Of a DNA stretch of 64,000 bases, positions 9,377-20,571 are shown one piece after another; within the stretch, counting starts at the first letter, position 1, and each line of letters starts with the position of its first letter. Source of the DNA: a sulfur-oxidizing endosymbiont of Gigantopelta aegis (GTDB taxonomy: Bacteria; Pseudomonadota; Gammaproteobacteria; GRL18); assembly GCF_016097415.1 (NCBI RefSeq), contig NZ_JAEHGE010000001.1, positions 2,281,157-2,345,156 on the forward strand, given 5' to 3'. Made by a program: the position numbers and the translations under genes. The notes under the pieces are model-generated. The model made no database searches and was not told the DNA's origin. It was given only the letters and a program-made list of their open reading frames with translations.

Positions 9377-10578
9377 TTATACTATCACGCCGAGTATTGT
9401 TTTTAAAAATAGAATCGCTTTTTCAAGAGCCATTCTGATTTTATCGGGGTCATGTATTATTGAATTCATAATATCACCCATAAAGTAACAAGCAGATTTA
9501 GCCACTTTGTGTGTTGAAATGGCAACGCCTGTCGCCTTTTGAGCAACATGGGCAATAAACCTTTTAAAATGGCCGCACATAAGGAAGCCCAAATCAGCCC
9601 CTCAACAATGGCTTCTTTTTCAGTGACAAATGTCCTCAGATTGGCAAATGATTTCCATTCTTTAAACATCAACTCAATTTGCCAGCGAAGTCGGTACGCT
9701 TCAATAATATGTTCTGGTGAAAATGTATCTCGTGGCAAATTTGTCGTTAAATATTGAAAGTAATTGGCCTGGGGTTCCAACTAACAATCATTCGGCAATT
9801 AATTATTTTATCTTTTTCTTCCCATTGAATATCCATATCAATTACATCAGTTTTAGATAATTTTTTCTTTTATGTCTTTGAGCTTTTTATTTGAAAATTT
9901 CTTAAGCTGTTTATCATCGATCAGTACTTTTTTAACATTAGGGTTTATTGCTGAAGTCGCTTTAATGATGCAATAAACACTGCTTTGTTGTAATACACGA
10001 TACATGTAATCCTTTTTAAAATAGCCTCTGTCTCCCATAATTAAAGTGTCTTCTAATTGCTCAGGCTTTGGTAAATATTGGGCTTCAGCATTTGTGTCGG
10101 GAGTTAATATAATCGTCTCAGGTGTTTCTGAATATAAATCCAATGCAACATGCAACTCAACTGCCGCTGGGTTATAGTGGCTGAAACGACCAGGAAGCTT
10201 GTCTTTTAATTTGGGATTAACAGCAAAAGAAGAACCATCCTGTAATAGGATTTTCTTAAATATTTCAAATGGACTACCTTTGTTAAATGCCAGTGATTGA
10301 TAGGCAAACTCATTGAGTAAATGTTCTAACATATGACGCATAAAAACAGGGAATTGCTTCTTTCGTAGTTGGTTATGAAATGGCTTATAAGCAATATTGA
10401 TCCCAAACAGATTATTAAATCCTCGATGAAGATCTGCTATTGTTTTTATCTCATGTTGTGAAAGAACCGTTATAAAAGCCATGCCCAATCGGTAAGGTGT
10501 TATTTGCCTACAGCGTGATGCCAGTTTTAAGGATTTCCCCAAATCATTTAATGTCTTTTCTGAAAAAACTTTTTGCAT
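9377..10578 (-). mobile_element. Decayed IS4-family insertion sequence (transposase pseudogene)
   Basis: The N-terminal 241 residues (10578 to 9853) include the first DDE Asp (LLQDGSSFAV) and the second (MGDRGYF). After a frame change the region 9780-9466 carries the IS4 YREK signature YRLRWQIELMFKEWK, with the catalytic Glu. The last ~70 residues (to 9377) are in a third frame. At least two indels make the transposase non-functional. Terminal repeats are not resolved. On the right, 10608-10620 and 10650-10662 form an imperfect inverted pair (GTTCATTTGATCA and TGATCATTTGAAC). Confidence 0.8.
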
Positions 10579-10734
10579 TTATTTCCAAGTTGTTTAATAT
10601 AGATTTTGTTCATTTGATCAGTTCGCTATAAGTATTGGTCTACTTGATCTGATCATTTGAACGCCTAATAGTTCAACTTAAATGCTTAAATATAGCTGTT
10701 TTTTTACTCTTTTTTATATTTTTAAAATAATAGC

Positions 10735-11139
10735 TTATAAATCAATAGCTTTAAAGATCCAGCCTATGTGCTGCATATATACCGGATTAGTATAGGCGAT
10801 TTGTATTTGGTTATTAACCAGAGTAATACTGATACGTTGTGGCGCTGCAAAACCACCATACTGCGCTTCCGAGGCGAGAGATTTTAGCTCATCACTGGTA
10901 ATAACGTAGATATGAGCATCGTCATAGGGTGAATATTCAGCAACTAAAGTGAAGGGAGATTGTTGAATTTGTTGGGCAACTTTTTCCTGTGCATCAGCCA
11001 TTGATATATTGGTTTGTTCGGCAAGCACAAAAGGTTTGAATGTTTCTTTATTAGCGGCTTGCGAAGAAACGCTAAGAGAACATAAAAAGAGGAAAAGCAG
11101 TGTTATTACAGAATGGTGAATATTTCGCAAAAACAACAT
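10735..11139 (-). CDS. Secreted protein of unknown function
   Basis: 134 residues with a typical signal peptide (hydrophobic ITLLFLFLCSLSVSSQA, probable cleavage after SQA). The mature part of about 105 residues alternates beta-like segments (FTLVAEYSPYDDAHIYVIT, RISITLVNNQIQIAYTNPVYM). I cannot assign a family. No cysteines remain after the signal, so disulfide chemistry is unlikely. Probably periplasmic. Divergent from the gene at 11452. Confidence 0.65.
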   Translation of the reverse strand: MLFLRNIHHSVITLLFLFLCSLSVSSQAANKETFKPFVLAEQTNISMADAQEKVAQQIQQSPFTLVAEYSPYDDAHIYVITSDELKSLASEAQYGGFAAPQRISITLVNNQIQIAYTNPVYMQHIGWIFKAIDL

Positions 11140-11451
11140 AAATGAACTCCAGGCCTATTTAAGTATTATTATTATTTTAAAATGGATAGAATTGCTCATT
11201 ACCTTCCATGATTGATTCTTTTTGTACTGACTTCCATTTGTTATGTAAATAATAGATAAGTATATGCTTATAGAGTGGTTTTCTAACTTACCGTGTTTAT
11301 TATTTATTCCTGTAATTTAACTCAAGTTTTAAAATATTCAAAGCTTATTCAAGAAAAAATGCGCTTTTTATACTATAAATTGTAAAATAGCGTTCAGAAA
11401 TAAGAAAACAACTTTATCCAGTAAATATTAGCATTTAAAAATAGGGAATAA
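11140..11451. other. Intergenic region between divergent genes, nothing identified
   Basis: About 310 AT-rich bases separate the secreted protein (minus) from the gene at 11452 (plus). Both promoters should lie here, but I see no clear paired -35/-10 elements, repeats or RNA gene. Confidence 0.4.
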
Positions 11452-11991
11452 ATGGGGAACTTAACGAAACAACATCAGTTTCTAGATAAACTGATTGCCT
11501 ATCAAATAAAGGGGCAACTCAATACTGAACAGGCTGAAAATTTATATGAGCTTGTTGAGTCTTTTCTAAAGTCGCCACAGGCCTCGGATTATACTCTAGA
11601 GATAATTGCAATTCGTATCGTAAAAATGAGTGTCGATTATGAGGCCTATGTGTCGGCATTGATTTTTAAAATGTTGCCAGATGAATTTACCAAAAAAGAA
11701 TTGGTGAAGCTGGAAGAGGAATTGTATCACTATATTGAAAAAGAACTCTATGGCAAGGGACTGGATAAACGCATTACCGCGAAGCTAATTGAGCAAATCA
11801 GTAAGCAAAACCCAAAACTGAATGAAGCAATGGCTGAAAAAAAGGCGATGGGGAACTGGGGCTGGTTGCTTCCCCATGCTTTGACACAATTAGTTATTGA
11901 CCAAATTGTTGCAGCCATTGATGAAGCAAAAATAGAGGCTAATCGTGGTAAAAAGAAGGGCAGAAAGATTCGTATTAAAAAAATGGATTGA
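11452..11991 (+). CDS. Conserved-looking cytoplasmic protein of unknown function
   Basis: 179 residues, mostly helical by composition, no signal peptide. It contains GNWGWLLPHALTQLVIDQIV, a short hydrophobic helix, and a strongly basic tail (RGKKKGRKIRIKKMD) that suggests nucleic-acid or membrane-surface contact. ATG preceded by TAGGGAAT. Codon use matches the housekeeping genes. I do not recognise a family. Confidence 0.6.
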   Translation: MGNLTKQHQFLDKLIAYQIKGQLNTEQAENLYELVESFLKSPQASDYTLEIIAIRIVKMSVDYEAYVSALIFKMLPDEFTKKELVKLEEELYHYIEKELYGKGLDKRITAKLIEQISKQNPKLNEAMAEKKAMGNWGWLLPHALTQLVIDQIVAAIDEAKIEANRGKKKGRKIRIKKMD

Positions 11992-12113
11992 GGGGGTATT
12001 CAACGGACAAATTAATTATCGTCTAATCAGGGGGCGTAAGTTAATCGCTGTGTCATTTCACACATCTATTCAGAGCTAGTTTATCTTTTGCTTAAATAGA
12101 CTAAAATTAAGTC

Positions 12114-12584
12114 ATGAAGAAACAAACATTGCTTATGTTCCTGCTCTCAGGCGCATTAATACTGACTTTGCTTTTTGCTGGTTATGCCAATGTCGGCAAG
12201 CCAACGACGGATACCCTGATTACTTGGCTGGGCTCCGATCCATCCTGTGATTTACAACAAAAAAACTGTAGTTTACTGACGCCAGATGGTGCTCAGATCA
12301 GCTTGCTTATTGCCAATCGTCCAATTCCCATGGTCAAACCTTTTCAGATTAAGGTGCAAGTGAGTAATATGGATGTGCAGGAAGTTGCTGTTGATTTTAA
12401 GGGTATTGGCATGGATATGGGGCCGAATAATATTACTCTTGAGCAATTAACGCCGGGTGAGTTTTCTGGTACAGGCATTTTACCGGTTTGTGTCCGAAAC
12501 CACATGGAATGGCGTGCAGATGTTTATATTAAAACCGCCAAGGGTATTGTGGTCGCCCCCTTTCTATTTGCCAGCTCACATTAG
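12114..12584 (+). CDS. Membrane-anchored or exported protein, possibly YtkA/FixH-like beta-sandwich
   Basis: 156 residues with an N-terminal hydrophobic segment (LLMFLLSGALILTLLFAGYA) acting as a signal or anchor. The periplasmic part has two cysteines close together (DPSCDLQQKNCSLL) and a later one (LPVCVRNHMEWRADVYI). VQEVAVDFKGIGMDMGPNNI followed by a Met/His-containing strand recalls the metal-site region of YtkA/FixH-like domains. That assignment is inference from pattern only. Confidence 0.55.
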   Translation: MKKQTLLMFLLSGALILTLLFAGYANVGKPTTDTLITWLGSDPSCDLQQKNCSLLTPDGAQISLLIANRPIPMVKPFQIKVQVSNMDVQEVAVDFKGIGMDMGPNNITLEQLTPGEFSGTGILPVCVRNHMEWRADVYIKTAKGIVVAPFLFASSH

Positions 12585-12601
12585 CTCACATTTAGAGCAG
12601 T

Positions 12602-12757
12602 CTAATCTCTGCGAATATTTTTGACGTTATCATAAAATACATTGTCTTCACGCTCTTCATAAGTTTTTCGTTCCAACTGACGTTTTTTGTAGAGCTTAAT
12701 ACCAAGAAAAATGAATACAATGATGATTATAGCTAAATAGAAAAGTTGACCTGCCAT
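12602..12757 (-). CDS. Small single-span membrane protein (51 aa)
   Basis: A short frame starting MAGQLFYLAIIIIVFIFLG and continuing with a positively charged, mainly polar C-terminal half (KLYKKRQLERKTYEERED...NIRRD). One transmembrane helix followed by a charged cytoplasmic tail is typical of real small membrane proteins. It fills the gap after the 12114 gene, in convergent orientation. No strong ribosome-binding site is visible. Confidence 0.5.
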   Translation of the reverse strand: MAGQLFYLAIIIIVFIFLGIKLYKKRQLERKTYEEREDNVFYDNVKNIRRD

Positions 12758-13103
12758 AGAAAAAATTAACCCCGTTATTTTTTATCTTATCCTATCTTTT
12801 ACTTTATTCCATATTGCGCAACAGACAAATAATATGCCTCGAACAAGATAATTAACTGTAAGAGGAGCGGGGCGCTTCGATAGATGAGAAAAATTAACTT
12901 TTGTTATCGAATTACAATTTTTGGACTTCATACCTGAACAATACTAGAAGTAACGCCTCAAAAGATAGGAAATTGTCAGTGACAGTAAAAAATAAAATTG
13001 TTTTATAGTGATTTGGCTTCGACTCAGGTTTCTTCGCTAAGACTTACTTTTGAACTACTTTATTGATTGCGTTTGGATTGATTGTAGCTGGTTGAAAAAT
13101 AAA
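12758..13103. other. Non-coding gap, nothing identified
   Basis: About 345 bases between the small membrane protein and tRNA-Leu. No open frame with coding character, no repeat and no clear terminator. A promoter for the minus-strand small gene would fall at the left edge. Confidence 0.35.
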
Positions 13104-13190
13104 TGGTACCGATGGGCGGACTCGAACCGCCACGCTATTGCTAGCGGGGGATTTTGAATCCCCTATGTCTACCAATTCCATCACATCGGC
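13104..13190 (-). tRNA. tRNA-Leu (anticodon CAA)
   Basis: 87-nt tRNA read on the minus strand: acceptor stem GCCGATG with CATCGGT (terminal G-U), D-arm GGAATTGGTAGAC, anticodon arm GGGGA-TTCAAAA-TCCCC giving CAA, long variable arm GCTAGCAATAGC as in leucine tRNAs, T-arm GCGGTTCGAGTCCGC and an encoded CCA end. Confidence 0.96.
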
Positions 13191-13333
13191 ATTTAATTGG
13201 AAGCACTATTATAGGGAATTATATTTATCTGACAAGTTTTATCTCTGGTTTTTAGTAGAATATCTCGTTTAGATGGTGGTTATTAGGCCGTTATGAATGC
13301 TCTTCGCGTTTATATTTGTTAAAATGCCGTCCT

Positions 13334-14410
13334 ATGAATTTATCTGAATTTAATTTTGACCTACCTGAAGAGTTAATTGCCCAATATCCCTTGGCTGAGA
13401 GGACGGATAGCCGTTTGCTCTGTTTGGAGGGTGATATGGGGCATTTGACGGATCGTATCTTTAAATCATTGCCGGAATTATTACACGCCGGTGACTTGTT
13501 AGTTTTTAATAATACCGAGGTTATTCCGGCGCGCTTGTTTGGCCGTAAAAGCACAGGTGGTAAATTAGAAGTGTTGGTTGAGCGAGTATTGGATGAGCAA
13601 TCCTTTTTAGCACAAATACGCGCCAGTAAGTCACCGAAAGTAGGTGCTGTGCTGGAACTAGGCATTGATGCTGAAAATGGGGATAGCTTTCAGGTGACGA
13701 TGCTTGCCCGTGAAGGGGACTTATTTCATCTGCAATTGCTGGATGCAAAAGAACAAACGGTATTTTCTGTGCTGGATCAATTCGGTCACATGCCTCTACC
13801 ACCTTATGTGGAGAGGGATGATGATAAAAATGACTTGCAGCGTTACCAAACGGTTTATGCGAAAGAAAAGGGGGCTGTGGCAGCACCGACAGCAGGTTTG
13901 CATTTTGACGAAGCCTTATTGGCATTACTTGCTGAACAGGGCATAGAATCTGCCTGGGTAACCTTACATGTCGGGGCAGGTACATTTCAGCCGGTTAGAG
14001 TAGACAATATTCTGGATCATAAAATGCACTCTGAATATGTTGATGTACCTGCTGAAACAGTTGCTAAAATAACACAAACCCATGCCAATGGTGGGCGAGT
14101 CATTGCCGTAGGGACAACCGCAATGAGAAGTCTTGAAAGTGCCTCAATGAATGGCAGTATTGCTGAATTTCATAGTGATACTGATATTTTTATCTATCCG
14201 GGCTATGAATTCAAAACGGTGGATGCCATGGTGACCAATTTTCATTTGCCGCAAAGCACTTTGATTATGTTGATCAGTGCTTTCGCTGGGCTGGAGAATG
14301 TTAAAAAGGCTTACCAGCATGCTATTGCCGAAAAATATCGTTTTTTCAGTTACGGTGATGCCATGTTTATTACTCCAAAGAGTGCTCGATTGGATAAGCA
14401 TAAGGTTTAG
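13334..14410 (+). CDS. queA: S-adenosylmethionine:tRNA ribosyltransferase-isomerase
   Basis: Transfers and isomerises the ribosyl part of SAM onto 7-aminomethyl-7-deazaguanine in tRNA, making epoxyqueuosine. Start ATG 13334 ([19 protein letters not shown]) matches the family N-terminus and gives 358 residues; an upstream TTG in frame is less likely. Signatures: [57 protein letters not shown] and [17 protein letters not shown]. First gene of the queA-tgt-yajC-secDF cluster. Confidence 0.97.
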   Translation: MNLSEFNFDLPEELIAQYPLAERTDSRLLCLEGDMGHLTDRIFKSLPELLHAGDLLVFNNTEVIPARLFGRKSTGGKLEVLVERVLDEQSFLAQIRASKSPKVGAVLELGIDAENGDSFQVTMLAREGDLFHLQLLDAKEQTVFSVLDQFGHMPLPPYVERDDDKNDLQRYQTVYAKEKGAVAAPTAGLHFDEALLALLAEQGIESAWVTLHVGAGTFQPVRVDNILDHKMHSEYVDVPAETVAKITQTHANGGRVIAVGTTAMRSLESASMNGSIAEFHSDTDIFIYPGYEFKTVDAMVTNFHLPQSTLIMLISAFAGLENVKKAYQHAIAEKYRFFSYGDAMFITPKSARLDKHKV

Positions 14411-15589
<1,179 letters not shown>

Positions 15590-15615
15590 ATAGAATGTGT
15601 AAAATGTGCTAGGTG

Positions 15616-15636
15616 CTTTCCCTAAGTTAGGGAAAG
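15616..15636 (+). terminator. Short hairpin between tgt and yajC
   Basis: CTTTCCCTA and TAGGGAAAG form a 9-bp stem with a 3-nt loop 27 nt after the tgt stop. The sequence after it is only mildly U-rich, so it may attenuate rather than stop transcription. Confidence 0.4.
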
Positions 15637-15744
15637 TCCCTTGAATTTGTGACATAATAGCGCCACTTTATAGGCTGTAAAGCTGTATAACAAAATAAAA
15701 TTAAGCAAAAATTTAGTAATAATTAAGTAAATTGAGGATATACA

Positions 15745-16086
15745 ATGAGTTTTTTTATCGAAGATGCCATAGCAGAAGGTGGCGCGGCCGCCTCAGGTGC
15801 GCCTGATTTAATTTCACAACTAATGGTTTTTGGCGGAATTTTTCTAATTTTCTATTTGCTGTTCATTCGTCCTCAAAACAAGAAAATGAAAGAACACAAG
15901 CAAATGGTAGAAGCGCTGGTCAAGGGTGATGAAGTTGTGACCAATGGTGGTATCTTGGGTAAAGTTGTTGCCCTGCATGATAGTTTTGTGACTTTAGAAG
16001 TTTCTCGTGATGTGATGGTGAATGTACAACGTTCAGCTGTAGGCGCTATTCAGCCTAAAGGCACTATTAAGAGCATTAAAGACTAA
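15745..16086 (+). CDS. yajC: Preprotein translocase subunit YajC
   Basis: Small inner-membrane partner of the SecDF complex. 113 residues: a short acidic/Ala-Gly N-terminus, one transmembrane helix (LMVFGGIFLIFYLLFI), then the signature RPQNKKMKEHKQMVEALVKGDEVVTNGGILGKV. GAGGA lies 9 nt before the ATG. Immediately upstream of secD. Confidence 0.96.
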   Translation: MSFFIEDAIAEGGAAASGAPDLISQLMVFGGIFLIFYLLFIRPQNKKMKEHKQMVEALVKGDEVVTNGGILGKVVALHDSFVTLEVSRDVMVNVQRSAVGAIQPKGTIKSIKD

Positions 16087-16157
16087 TTAATCTGCTTTGC
16101 AAAATGTGCAGCAAATGATTTGTTGCACATTATTATCGATCAAATAAAGAAAACAAT

Positions 16158-18077
16158 ATGCTAAATCATTACCCTATTTGGAAATACCTGTTAATCCTTC
16201 TGGTGATTGTGGCCAGTGCTTTTTACGCTTTACCGAATCTTTATGGTGAAGATCCTGCCTTACAAGTGGCTGCTTCAGCCCGAGGCGTTGAAGTTGATGG
16301 TCAAACCCTGAGCCGTGTGGCAAAGAAATTTGAAAGCGAGGGCATACAATATCGCAATGCCAAGCTATTAAGTACCGGCTTGTTATTCCGTTTTGCCAAT
16401 AAGGCCGAACAGGAGAAAGCAAAAAAGGTGGCAGAAAAAGAGCTGGGTGATGATTACGCAGTAGCACTCAATTTAGCGACAGCCACACCCCAGTGGTTGT
16501 TGGATATGAACGCTGAACCCATGTATCTAGGATTGGATTTACGTGGTGGTGTTTACTTCCTGATGCAGGTAGATATGGAAGCTGCCGTCATCAAATCAGT
16601 CAATACTTATGTGAGCGACTCGCGCTCGATTTTGCGTAAGGCTAAGGTACGTTATTTAGGTAGCAAGCGAGTGGCGAATGATATTGTCATTCGTTTTAAA
16701 TCCGCTGACTTACGTGAAAAAGGCTATGAAATTCTGCGCCGTGATATGCGTGACCTGAGTTTCACTGAAAAAGAAAGTGGCAGCACATTTATGTTGCAAG
16801 GTCGTCTGAGCGAAGCGAAGCTGAAAGAATTAAAACTGTTTGCCCTGAAACAAAATATCACCACGCTAAGAAAACGTATTGATGAAAAATTTCATGGCCT
16901 AGTCGAGCCAATTATTCAACAACAGGGTGATGATCGTATTGTCATTCAATTGCCGGGCATTCAGGATACTGCGGGTGCTAAGGATATTCTGGGCGCAACT
17001 GCGACCTTAGAATACCGTGCCGTTGATGAAGAGCATACGGTAGAACAAGCTTTAAATGGTCGTGTGCCTGCGGGCTCAAAAATCTACTATACCCGTGAAC
17101 GTCATGAAGGCAGTCGGGTGATTCCTTCTGTGCCGGTATTACTGAAAAAACGTGTCATTGTTACGGGTGAACATGTTACCAATGCGCAAGCTGGTATCGA
17201 TCCGGATTCGGGTGGTGCGAAAGTAAATGTTTCTTTGGATGGCTATGGTGGTAAGCGTATGGGTGCTTTCACCAAGGAAAGCGTTGGCAAGCGTATGGCG
17301 GTCGTTTATCTGGAAACAAAACAAGAAACCATGTTGGATAAGCAGGGCAATATTGTTAGAGATGAAAATGGTAAGGCGAAAGTTAAGCGCCATACCACTG
17401 AGGAAGTGATCAGTAATGCGGTTATTCGTGGACACTTCTCTAATCGCTTTGAAACCACTGGACTTGATAGTGTCCAGGAAGCGAATGACCTTTCACTCTT
17501 ACTCAGAGCGGGCGCATTGGCCGCGCCGGTTTATATCATTGAAGAACGTACGATTGGTCCAAGTTTGGGACAGGACAATATTGATAAAGGTTTTAGCTCG
17601 GTCATTATTGGTTTTATAGCGGTCTTATTCTTTATGGCATTTTGGTATCGCAAATTTGGCATGATTGCTAATCTGGCGCTGGGCTTGAATCTAATTATTA
17701 TCGTTGCAGTATTATCTTTATTACAAGCCACTCTGACCTTGCCGGGTATTGCCGGTATCGTACTAACAGTCGGTATGGCGGTTGATGCCAATGTCTTAAT
17801 TTTTGAGCGTATTCGAGAAGAATTGCGTAATGGTAATTCACCTCAGAACAGTATTCATTCAGGCTATGAAAAAGCTCTGATGACAATTGCTGATGCTAAT
17901 ATTACGACATTGATCGCGGCCTTTGTCCTTTTTGTTGTCGGCACAGGCCCCATCAAAGGCTTCGCTGTCACTTTATCCATCGGTATTATGACCTCTATGT
18001 TTACCGCTATTATGGTGACGCGCGCAGTGGTTAATTTATCCTATGGTGGCAAGCGTATTAAAGATATTTCTATTTAA
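16158..18077 (+). CDS. secD: Protein translocase subunit SecD
   Basis: Proton-driven helper of SecYEG that pulls exported proteins into the periplasm. 639 residues: N-terminal transmembrane helix, LGLDLRGGVYFLMQVD signature, a large periplasmic P1 region with the IVIQLPGIQDTAGAKDILGATATLEYR segment, then five C-terminal helices including AGIVLTVGMAVDANVLIFERIREELRNG, which holds the conserved Asp-Arg proton-path residues. An RND-like pair with SecF. Confidence 0.97.
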   Translation: MLNHYPIWKYLLILLVIVASAFYALPNLYGEDPALQVAASARGVEVDGQTLSRVAKKFESEGIQYRNAKLLSTGLLFRFANKAEQEKAKKVAEKELGDDYAVALNLATATPQWLLDMNAEPMYLGLDLRGGVYFLMQVDMEAAVIKSVNTYVSDSRSILRKAKVRYLGSKRVANDIVIRFKSADLREKGYEILRRDMRDLSFTEKESGSTFMLQGRLSEAKLKELKLFALKQNITTLRKRIDEKFHGLVEPIIQQQGDDRIVIQLPGIQDTAGAKDILGATATLEYRAVDEEHTVEQALNGRVPAGSKIYYTRERHEGSRVIPSVPVLLKKRVIVTGEHVTNAQAGIDPDSGGAKVNVSLDGYGGKRMGAFTKESVGKRMAVVYLETKQETMLDKQGNIVRDENGKAKVKRHTTEEVISNAVIRGHFSNRFETTGLDSVQEANDLSLLLRAGALAAPVYIIEERTIGPSLGQDNIDKGFSSVIIGFIAVLFFMAFWYRKFGMIANLALGLNLIIIVAVLSLLQATLTLPGIAGIVLTVGMAVDANVLIFERIREELRNGNSPQNSIHSGYEKALMTIADANITTLIAAFVLFVVGTGPIKGFAVTLSIGIMTSMFTAIMVTRAVVNLSYGGKRIKDISI

Positions 18078-18144
18078 TATCTTTCTAATTAATACCTTTG
18101 CTATTCGAATCTTACATAAAACATAAACGTAAAAATATAAAACT

Positions 18145-19086
18145 ATGCAAATATTGACAGATACACATATTAATTTCATGGCACAGCGTAAAGTCGCCAT
18201 GCTTATTTCTGCTGTTTTAATCGTGATTTCATTGGTATCATTAGCCACTCGCGGCCTGCAGTTTGGCTTGGACTTTACAGGGGGCACTTTACTAGAAGTT
18301 GCTTATCCTGCTGATGTGAAACTTGCGCCCATTCGAGATGCTCTGCACAGCAACGATTTTAAAGATGCTATTGTGCAGCATTTTGGTACTGAACATGAAG
18401 TGCTGGTACGAGTTGCACCCAGAGAAGGCCTATCCAATGCTGATATTTCAACGCATTTGTTTGAGCTGCTTCGAGAGCAAAATTCAGCGGTAGAAAATCG
18501 TCGGGTAGAATTTGTCGGACCTCAAGTGGGTGAAGAACTGACTGAAACAGGTGGCATTGCGATGCTGGCGGCTTTAGTGTGTATCTTAATTTATGTTGCC
18601 CTGCGTTTTGAATACCGTTTTGCTTTGGGCTCGGTGGCTGCTTTGGCACACGATGTTATCATTGTGCTCGGTTTGTTTTCTGTCTTTGGTATTGAATTTG
18701 ATTTAACGGTTTTGGCTGCTGTGTTGGCGGTGATTGGTTATTCCTTGAATGATACCATTGTGGTCTTTGACCGTATCCGTGAAAACTTTCGTAAAATTCG
18801 CAAGGGTGATGCGATTGATGTGATTGATGCCTCATTAAATCAGACCTTGTCTCGGACATTAATTACTTCCTTAACGACCCTCTTAGTATTGTTTGCTTTG
18901 TTTGTTTTCGGTGGGGAATTAATTCATGGTTTTGCAACGGCATTACTTGCCGGTGTTTTAATTGGAACCTACTCATCGGTTTATGTTGCCAGTACCGTAT
19001 TAGTGGCAATGAATGTCAGTAAAGAAGATCTTGCACCAGTGAAAAAAGAAGGTGAGCAGGAAGAAGAGGTTTACGAAGAAGTATAA
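18145..19086 (+). CDS. secF: Protein translocase subunit SecF
   Basis: Partner of SecD in the translocation motor. 313 residues: N-terminal helix, GLQFGLDFTGGTLLEVAYP signature, a short periplasmic domain with RRVEFVGPQVGEEL, then AVIGYSLNDTIVVFDRIRENFRK and TLITSLTTLLVLFALFVFGG. The acidic C-terminal tail (EGEQEEEVYEEV) is slightly unusual. Separated from secD by 67 nt. Confidence 0.97.
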   Translation: MQILTDTHINFMAQRKVAMLISAVLIVISLVSLATRGLQFGLDFTGGTLLEVAYPADVKLAPIRDALHSNDFKDAIVQHFGTEHEVLVRVAPREGLSNADISTHLFELLREQNSAVENRRVEFVGPQVGEELTETGGIAMLAALVCILIYVALRFEYRFALGSVAALAHDVIIVLGLFSVFGIEFDLTVLAAVLAVIGYSLNDTIVVFDRIRENFRKIRKGDAIDVIDASLNQTLSRTLITSLTTLLVLFALFVFGGELIHGFATALLAGVLIGTYSSVYVASTVLVAMNVSKEDLAPVKKEGEQEEEVYEEV

Positions 19087-19118
19087 GTCATTTCAATATA
19101 GCTAAATGCCTCACTGAG

Positions 19119-19152
19119 CCTTGAAAAAATTACCCTTGGGGTATTTTCAAGG
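19119..19152 (+). terminator. Hairpin after secF
   Basis: CCTTGAAAA (19119-19127) pairs with TTTTCAAGG (19144-19152), with a CCC/GGG pair inside the loop. It lies 33 nt after secF. The following bases are AT-rich but not a clean U-tract, so terminator function is likely but not certain. Confidence 0.5.
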
Positions 19153-19262
19153 ATTATTCTAGGATTATAGGTATATCACATTATTTTCTTGGTATGTTGG
19201 TTAGAATGGTATTTTAACCACTCCAGAATAGATTTTATTCTGCTCTGAAAAGAGGACATGCT

Positions 19263-19685
19263 ATGAAACCATCAGCACTGAACGCCATAAAATATCTCTC
19301 ATACAGCTTGTTTGTTAGCCTGAGTGCCAGCCACTTTGTTGTTGCTCAAAGCGTATCTCAAGGTGAGCAAATACAAGAAAAAATACATCAACAAGAAAAA
19401 TCCTATCATTCTCAGCAGCAAAAATTAATGGCACTGGATAACAAGCAAGATACCTTGCAAGAAAAACAAAGCCAAAGAGAAAATGAACTTCGGAAGAAAG
19501 AGCAGAAACGGTTGTCGCAAGAAAAAAATGCTTATTTAAGCACTGTTGCTGATCAAGAAGCTGACGAATTGGCAGAAAAAGAAGCACTAGAAACAATGTC
19601 CCAGCCGGAAATGGAGACCGCTTATGAAAAAGAGCAGAAGTTTAAGCAGTATGATGATAGGTTAGAGATGCAGGGGAGCTATTAG
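19263..19685 (+). CDS. Exported Gln/Glu/Lys-rich coiled-coil protein of unknown function
   Basis: 140 residues. A signal peptide (YLSYSLFVSLSASHFVVA-QS) is followed by a long, highly charged, Gln-rich helix (residues about 35-130; repeats of QEK, QQK, ENE). AGAGGA lies 8 nt before the ATG. Composition predicts a periplasmic coiled coil; low-complexity sequence prevents a family call. The IS66 copy begins 54 nt downstream. Confidence 0.6.
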   Translation: MKPSALNAIKYLSYSLFVSLSASHFVVAQSVSQGEQIQEKIHQQEKSYHSQQQKLMALDNKQDTLQEKQSQRENELRKKEQKRLSQEKNAYLSTVADQEADELAEKEALETMSQPEMETAYEKEQKFKQYDDRLEMQGSY

Positions 19686-19821
19686 AAAGGAGAGTTATTA
19701 GAAGTCGTTATTTAAGCGTTATCTTAATGGGTTTTAATGTAAACGTCAATTAAAACCCACGTTCACAATAAGCTTCAGTTAGCTCAAACTATGATCTTCA
19801 ATTCGTAATTTGGAGATACAA

Positions 19822-20145
19822 ATGAGCAACCATTCAAAAGATGCTTCGATGAAGCAACACATAGAGGCCTGCCAAGCCAGTAACTTAAGCCAGGCAGTTT
19901 ATTGTCAACAACATAAGATACCCTCTCATATTTTTAGCTATTATCGAAAGAAGTTGGGTTATGTTAGCTCATCAAAACAGGTCAACACCAACAATCAACT
20001 CATTCCCATTAATTTACTGGCCAATTCCCCCACAAGCAATGCAATTAAAGTAAGCCATACCAATGGTTTCAGTTTGGAAATCAATTCTGATACGAACCTG
20101 AATCAGCTCAAGTCCATTCTGGATTTGCTCAGGACTGTTTCATGA
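19822..20145 (+). CDS. tnpA: IS66 accessory protein TnpA (copy 1)
   Basis: 107-residue IS66 Orf1: HIEACQASNLSQAVYCQQHKI is the helix-turn-helix-like start, then FSYYRKKLGYV. ATG 19822 is preferred over the upstream TTG 19810 because GGAG sits 7 nt before it. Overlaps tnpB by ATGA. Intact. Confidence 0.88.
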   Translation: MSNHSKDASMKQHIEACQASNLSQAVYCQQHKIPSHIFSYYRKKLGYVSSSKQVNTNNQLIPINLLANSPTSNAIKVSHTNGFSLEINSDTNLNQLKSILDLLRTVS

Positions 20146-20497
20146 TAACGGGCATCACAGTCAATCAGGTTTATCTGGTTTCTGGTGTTACCGATATGAG
20201 AAAAGCAACCAATGGGCTATCACTGATTGTCTCAGAGCAATTGGAACACAATCCCTTTGATGGCAGTGTCTTTGTTTTTTGTAATCGTCAGCGAGATAAA
20301 CTTAAAATACTGTACTGGGAGCGTAATGGTTTCTGGCTTTACTATCGTACACTTGAAAAGGGAAATTCCAGTGGCCGATGGAAAAAGAACAACCCACTCT
20401 TTCGTTAACACTGAGAGAATTACAGTGGTTACTGGATGGTTTATCTTGCACACAACACCATGCTCACCCTGAAATTCATGGTCTGGAAAACAACTAA
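20142..20497 (+). pseudogene. tnpB: IS66 Orf2 (TnpB), frameshifted (copy 1)
   Basis: The IS66 Orf2 signature YLVSGVTDMRKATNGLSLIV and [25 protein letters not shown] are present. One base is missing near 20364 (GGAAATTCC), so the frame ends early at 20408; the true C-terminus ([21 protein letters not shown]) is readable one frame over to 20497. Copy B carries the same loss, so the lesion predates duplication or is a shared sequence error. Confidence 0.8.
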
Positions 20498-20571
20498 AAA
20501 AGTCCCTTTAGATGCGCATTAAACAGAATAAATACAAGCATTTAACGCTCATTTTTAGTATAATATAACGC

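Noticed and set aside
13658-13985. Long antisense frames opposite queA, tgt, secD and ppc
   Set aside because: They are shadows of strongly coding genes and show no signature or ribosome-binding site.
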